A DNA stretch of 64,000 nucleotides. It comes from Lycocorax pyrrhopterus obiensis (taxonomy: Eukaryota; Chordata; Aves; Passeriformes; Paradisaeidae). The notes under the pieces were generated by a model. The model did not search any database, was not told the DNA's origin, and was given only the letters and a program-made list of their open reading frames with translations. Made by a program: the position numbers and the translations under genes. Shown piece after piece: positions 59,532 to 64,000 of the stretch. Every line of letters starts with the position of its first letter. Positions within the stretch are counted from its first letter, which is position 1. Location: assembly GCA_014706295.1 (NCBI GenBank), contig JACSVZ010000025.1, positions 992,001-1,056,000 on the forward strand, in the 5' to 3' direction.

Positions 59532-62161
59532 CTGCCAGCTGGCGAGTTGGGAGGAGAGCTGCAGTTAATTGTAATTAGAGATGTTAATAATTGAACAGGT
59601 GATGAACCAGGGCGTGGGGAGATTAAAGCCGAGATTTGCCGAGGGGGTTTAGGTGCATGAGCCCAATTAAGAAGAACAAGAGGAATTAGATGAAATCAAG
59701 GGTGAGTTCCCAAATCCTTTAAGCCTTGGCAGGAGACGGGGATGGAATGAGCTTTGTCCGTTCTCTGCTCCATCCCGGTGCTGGACTGGGCAGCTCCCAT
59801 TGTGGCCATCGTGGTGCTGATCCAAGGGCCAAAGGACTGGGCAGAGTTCAGCAGCACCACAGATCAGCAGGATGGGCCACGATTCCCGACGTTCCCATGG
59901 ATTTGGGGGACGTTCCCAGCTCCAAGGGTGTTCGTTGTCTCAGCACGTGCAGCCGGAGGGGTCACCTGCTGCTCCTGCCAAGAGCAGCTCCATAAAACCT
60001 CCCTGGGCTCGGCATCTCCATAGCCCCTTCTTCCCAACCAGCCCTTATCTTCCCGGAGCTGCTTCCTCAGGCGTTGCAAATACCGCGATCCCTTTCTTCC
60101 CAAATGCTCCACAAGGGACACTGGGCATTTAATTTCCAAACAAACCCCTCGGATTTTTTTTCCTTTTTTCCCCTGCTTCTCCCCAAGTGGTTGTAATAAT
60201 AATAATAATTAATCGTAAGCAGAGCTGACTCCTCTGAATGGGACAATGGTGACACTGGTTGGCAGCTCTATCATCCTTCCCAGACAGCGACTCGCTAATC
60301 CTGGAACAGGAGGAATTGTTTTTAACACCCCAGTTGTTATGAACAGGGCAACATCCTTGGGATAAATCCTGTCCTTCTGACCTAAAAAGTGATGGTCTGG
60401 GTTTGGGGGTGGTGGGAGATGCTTGGAGCACCCCATGGGACCAGCATGGGTTGGATATATTTAAAATAAAATAAATTAAACACAACCCCCAGCCTGGAAA
60501 ACAGAGGGGAGCAGGAGGCTTGGAGCACAACACTCCAAATTTTTAGGGAGGCCCTTCCCACCATGGAGCTGCTCCTTTAAAAATTAATAGTTTATTCCAC
60601 TTTTTCCCTCTTCCCTCTAATTGACTGGTTGAGGGTTTATTTTTCCTTCTCAAGTAGAACAATGGGAGGGTTTTGAAGCTGGCGGTGCAATAACGCCGGA
60701 ATCTTCACTTTCCCCATTATGATTCCTCATTAGAAAGTTATTTCCCCACGATTTGAAATATAAATGATGCCTTTGATGTCTGCCTCTTTAAAATGGCTCT
60801 TTCTAATTTCCTCCTTTTAATTTTTTTTTGCCCAAAAAGATGCTCTTCCCCCCCTCCCTTTTCCCCTCCCCAGCCCCCAGCACCGCTTAACTCACCCCCT
60901 GTGCTCCGATGCGCCGCTGTAAACACGGCTTGGGCAGAATAAATAAACTGCCTCGAATTGCAAGATTTTGCTTTGAACAAATGGGATAATTGGGGCAGCT
61001 GGAAAAAAAAAAAAAGGAAAAAAGAAAAAAGAAACAGCCTTGGATGCGATTTCTTTTATTATATTTTTTAAAGGAGGGGGAATTAAAGGCTGAGCTTTCC
61101 TGCTTTGGAGCGTGGAGCACTGAGCGGTGCGAGCCCAGCTGGGCGGGCAGTGCTGCCACCAGTTGTGTCCCCACCACCTTCTCCAGCTCCTTCTCCCCTT
61201 TCCCAGTTTTCCTGGCGGGGCGGGACAGGGGCTGCAATGTGCTGGTGGAGGCTCCAGATAAGGCCCTGCCAATTTTGCTGGGAGTTAATTAAAGCCGGTG
61301 CTCCTCACGCTGGGGCAGTGCCAGCTCCCGCTGTCGCTCCCTGGGCTGCAAATATTCCCCTTTCCTTGAGCATTGTCCGTAGGGCAGCAGGGACAGACAG
61401 AAGGAGGGGTGTGGGTATACAGGAAAAGCCTTCTCCCACCACCAGCTCTGGGTGGACGAGCATCCCATATCCCATAAAGATTTCCTTGGCAAAGCCGGTG
61501 TCTGCCCACGAGTGCCAGGCTCTGCCTGCCTGATGCTGGCGATAAAACCCTGATGTGGGAATTTAATTAAAAACGATTGTTTCCTTGGCAGGGCAGGATC
61601 CCACCCTCTGCTTCCAGATGGATCCGCGGGAGCGGGTTCAGCGGGGTGTGGGATATCCGGAACGGAGACTGACGGAGTGCGGGACAGAGTGGGGCAACTG
61701 TGGGAGCACATCAGGAACAGGGGAGAGGAAAAGTGATGCCAGCCCAGGCTGGCAGCATCCCTCGGGATTCTGGGAGATGGGAGATGCTCCCTGAGAAGCA
61801 CGAGCAGCCTTGTGCCAAGGCAGAGAAGTCAAGGGAAAAGTCGCTCCATCATTTTTTACTTCCTTGGTTTAACCTTTCCCTCTCCAGATCCTCCAGCTGA
61901 ACTTCCAGACATGAAGTGTCCCATTGGTGCTGAGCATCCCAGGAAAGCAAGGAGAGCTTGGGGCCATCCCAGCTGCACAGTCCCGCCCCGGATTTATCCA
62001 AGGAATGCTGGAAGGAAGCATCTCCCTGAAAAATTAACATCAAGCTGGTGTATTCCTCTACTCTGTAGCATCCCAAAAATCGTGACTGGTTGGGATTCAA
62101 ACTGTGTCTACCATGGAAAGGGAGCAAGCCTTGGAAAAACCGTCTGGCAAAAGGGAGCTTG
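59532..62161. other. Unique non-coding sequence, no gene recognised
   Basis: No gene was recognised. There is a TAAT-rich patch at about 59555-59700 (GTTAATTGTAATTAGAG, TTAATAATTGAAC), an AAT triplet run at about 60194-60209, an A-rich run at about 61001-61032, and a CpG-dense spot at about 61620-61690. Confidence 0.55.
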
Positions 62162-62508
62162 GAATCACAGAATCACAGAATCACAGAATCACCAGGTTGG
62201 AAGAGACCTTCAAGATCATCGAGTCCAACCCATGCCCCAACACCTCAACTAAACTAAACCATGGCACCGAGTGCCACATCCAATCTCTTTTTAAACATGT
62301 CCAGGGATGGTGATTCCACCTCCCTGGGTAGACCATTCCAATGTTTTATCACTCTTTCTGTAAAAAACTTTTTCCTAACATCCCAACCTATATTTCCCTT
62401 GGTGCAGTTTAAGACCTTGTCCTCTCGTTCTGTCAGTTGCTGCCTGAAGAAAGAGACCGACCCCCACCTGACTGCAGCCACCTTTCAGGGAGTTGTAGAG
62501 AGTGATAA
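62162..62508 (-). mobile_element. CR1 LINE, 3' half of an LTR-split copy
   Basis: The 3' tail is well preserved (four AATCACAG octamers from 62162). It is followed by GGTTGGAAGAGACCTTCAAG and the coding end of the reverse-transcriptase ORF: on the minus strand 62254-62481 reads through to the usual HWNGLPRE and LDVALG end motifs. This is the least decayed CR1 in the window. The element continues at 62883 after an LTR insertion. Confidence 0.95.
62503..62508. repeat. Target-site duplication, left copy (TGATAA)
   Basis: This 6-bp word sits at the left border of the LTR and is repeated exactly at 62877-62882. The uninterrupted CR1 sequence should contain it once. Confidence 0.88.
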
Positions 62509-62876
62509 TATGGATGCTGAAAAAGCTTCAGCAGAGAATTTCTTCAGCTCTCTGCAGCATTTTTGTGAGAGCTCTGTCTTTCCCATGCAAGTAACTCAAA
62601 GCAATGTTACAGTTTTGTAAACTTCTTGCAGCTGCAGGTTGTTTTGCAGGATTGTTATGGTTCTAACCAGAAAAACATTGAGAGATGGATGTCTTAGAAC
62701 ATGGCCAATCCCCTCAAGGGTGGGATGGCCAAAGGACCAATTACCTTATGCCATTTAACACACTTTTGCGCACTAACATATAAAAGCCTTCTGAGAATTC
62801 ATTAAAGCGCTTCTGTTTATCCCTGAGCCTGGACTTCGTGTCGTTTCTCTACTCGTCCATGGGAAAAACAGCGACA
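62509..62876 (+). mobile_element. Solo LTR of an endogenous retrovirus, nested in CR1 (368 bp)
   Basis: The element starts TATGGATGCTG and ends ACAGCGACA. It has a strong TATA box TATAAAAG at 62779-62786 and an ATTAAA polyadenylation signal at 62801-62806, followed by a short C/T-rich R-U5-like end. It is bounded by a perfect 6-bp target duplication TGATAA, a length typical of class II (beta-like) retroviral integration. The left end reads TA where TG is expected, possibly by mutation. No internal viral genes remain. Confidence 0.88.
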
Positions 62877-62882
62877 TGATAA
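62877..62882. repeat. Target-site duplication, right copy (TGATAA)
   Basis: Exact repeat of 62503-62508, after which the CR1 sequence resumes with GGTCACCTCTGAGTCTCC. Confidence 0.88.
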
Positions 62883-63014
62883 GGTCACCTCTGAGTCTCC
62901 TTTTCTCCAGGCTAAACAACCCCAGCTCCCTCAGACGTTCCTCATAGGGCTTGTGTTCCAAGCCCCTCACCAGCCTTGTTGCCCTCCTCTGGAAGCAGAG
63001 AACAACTCTGGAAA
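62883..63014 (-). mobile_element. CR1 LINE, 5' part of the LTR-split copy
   Basis: On the minus strand this encodes the stretch just upstream in the reverse-transcriptase C-terminal region, with [14 protein letters not shown] and [12 protein letters not shown] motifs in one frame. Together with 62162-62508 it forms about 480 bp of one 5'-truncated element. The left part is joined to the LTR and the right part ends near 63014. Confidence 0.94.
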
Positions 63015-64000
63015 ACACCTAAAAACTCATGGAAACCCTCAAATCCAGGGCAATTTTGTCCCATCTCATGCAAATCTGGCACCACCACCAAGGACCGAGC
63101 ACCCCTCTAAGTCCCTGGATGGTGATGGACATCCAGGATAGCTTCCCTGGCTCCGTGGCCCGTGGATACCTGGAACAAGCTGCAAATTAAGATGGGAGTA
63201 GACAGGAGTGCATTTCACGTCTACATCAGGCTTGTTTTTACCAGCCCTGCGAGCTGGACGATGATTATTTTATAAAACCAGGATATTAAAGAGAGAATCA
63301 GGCTCAGATGAAAAATTCAAGAGCAACTCCGATTTAAGTTTTCATCTCCCAGCGATGTCCAGAGGATGGATGTCTGCAGGAAAAGGACAAACCGTGCATT
63401 AAAGCGAGAGCCAGATGATAAAAACCTTCACTTAAAATATACATTTCTGCCCCACGTTATTAATAACATGCGAGATTAATATTTTAAATGGGATGAATTT
63501 TAAAAAATGTCATTTCCAAGCCACATTGGAAGTTTTTTGCTGAGATTATGGAACAAGGGGAGGACCCCTCCCCGTATTCATTGCAAGAGCATGATGTATA
63601 TTTTATAGATGTTAAACAGAAATATCATATTCCATCCCCTCCTCATCCTCTCCATGCTTTCCTGTGTCTGTTTGCACTTTGGAGCCAACACTGACCCAGC
63701 TACTTTCAAATGAGGCTGAGGAATTTGGGCTGGGAAAGTTGAAAGGGCCCTTTCTGCCAGGAGAAATTCCAGCTTCAATGGATGTTCCACTTCCAAAGGG
63801 CACGGGAGCAGCTCGGAGCCAGGTCCTTGTGTGCTGGAGCAGCAGGGAGAAGTCCATAACTCACTGCCGGGCCCAAGATGCATAATTTATGCCCAGCAAT
63901 TCCCATCAATTGGTTATTAAAAGTGCCCTCCCTGGATTAAGCATGAACAAGGGAAGAGATAAATCTCGTTCCCAAGGTAACTAAGTCCCAATTATGCTCC
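63015..64000. other. Unique non-coding sequence with AT-rich candidate element
   Basis: No gene was recognised. The patch at 63225-63560 is repeat-free with GATTATTTTATAAAACC, GTTATTAATAACATGCG and GATTAATATTTTAAATGG words. The end of the window holds a near-palindrome GCATAATTTATGC at about 63881-63893. Confidence 0.5.

Noticed and set aside
1..64000. tRNA and other structured RNA genes
   Set aside because: I looked for A-box and B-box words (GGTTCGANTCC type) and cloverleaf arms and saw none. A tRNAscan or Infernal run could find weak cases I missed.

Overview
The window reads as non-coding DNA from a bird genome, most likely a songbird-type bird. The main evidence is 18 fragments of the avian LINE family CR1. 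Several still carry the family's 3' end (an 8-base tail repeat of the ATTCTRTG type and a GGTCCCTTCCAAC-like block), and two carry readable pieces of the C-terminal end of the CR1 reverse-transcriptase ORF. Three long-terminal-repeat (LTR) insertions of endogenous-retrovirus type and many pure purine pentanucleotide arrays fit the same picture. I found no protein-coding gene, tRNA, rRNA or CRISPR array that I can defend. The long open frames come from simple repeats or CR1. The assignment to birds is strong; anything finer is inference.

Layout. 1-7.4 kb: unique sequence with a 17-bp minisatellite (1401-1671), a perfect 357-bp GGAGA array (2339-2695), an LTR-like element (about 5924-6400) and a two-copy 162-bp tandem duplication (7033-7356). 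7.4-19 kb: unique sequence with three CR1 fragments and a CpG-dense patch near 12.4-12.7 kb. 19.2-19.7 kb: a complete 528-bp solo LTR on the minus strand with a 5-bp target duplication. 20-42 kb: mostly unique sequence with scattered CR1 pieces, a G3T3 quadruplex motif, an 80-bp repeat pair, a GGAAT array and a 27-bp minisatellite. 42.2-43.8 kb: a long CR1 fragment whose truncated 5' end runs into a 1,053-nt uninterrupted homopurine strand. 44-58 kb: unique sequence with CR1 pieces, a GGAT/GGAA array and an A/T-rich array. 58.5-59.5 kb: a local duplication in which only one copy holds a CR1. 62.2-63.0 kb: a CR1 split by a 368-bp solo LTR with a perfect 6-bp target duplication.

Between the repeats are AT-rich patches full of TAAT, GATA and similar cores, and a few CpG-dense patches. 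These resemble the conserved non-coding elements of gene-poor regions around developmental genes or in large introns, but without an alignment this is only a suggestion. There is no set of genes working together here. The biology visible is repeat insertion history, repeat expansion and possible regulatory DNA.
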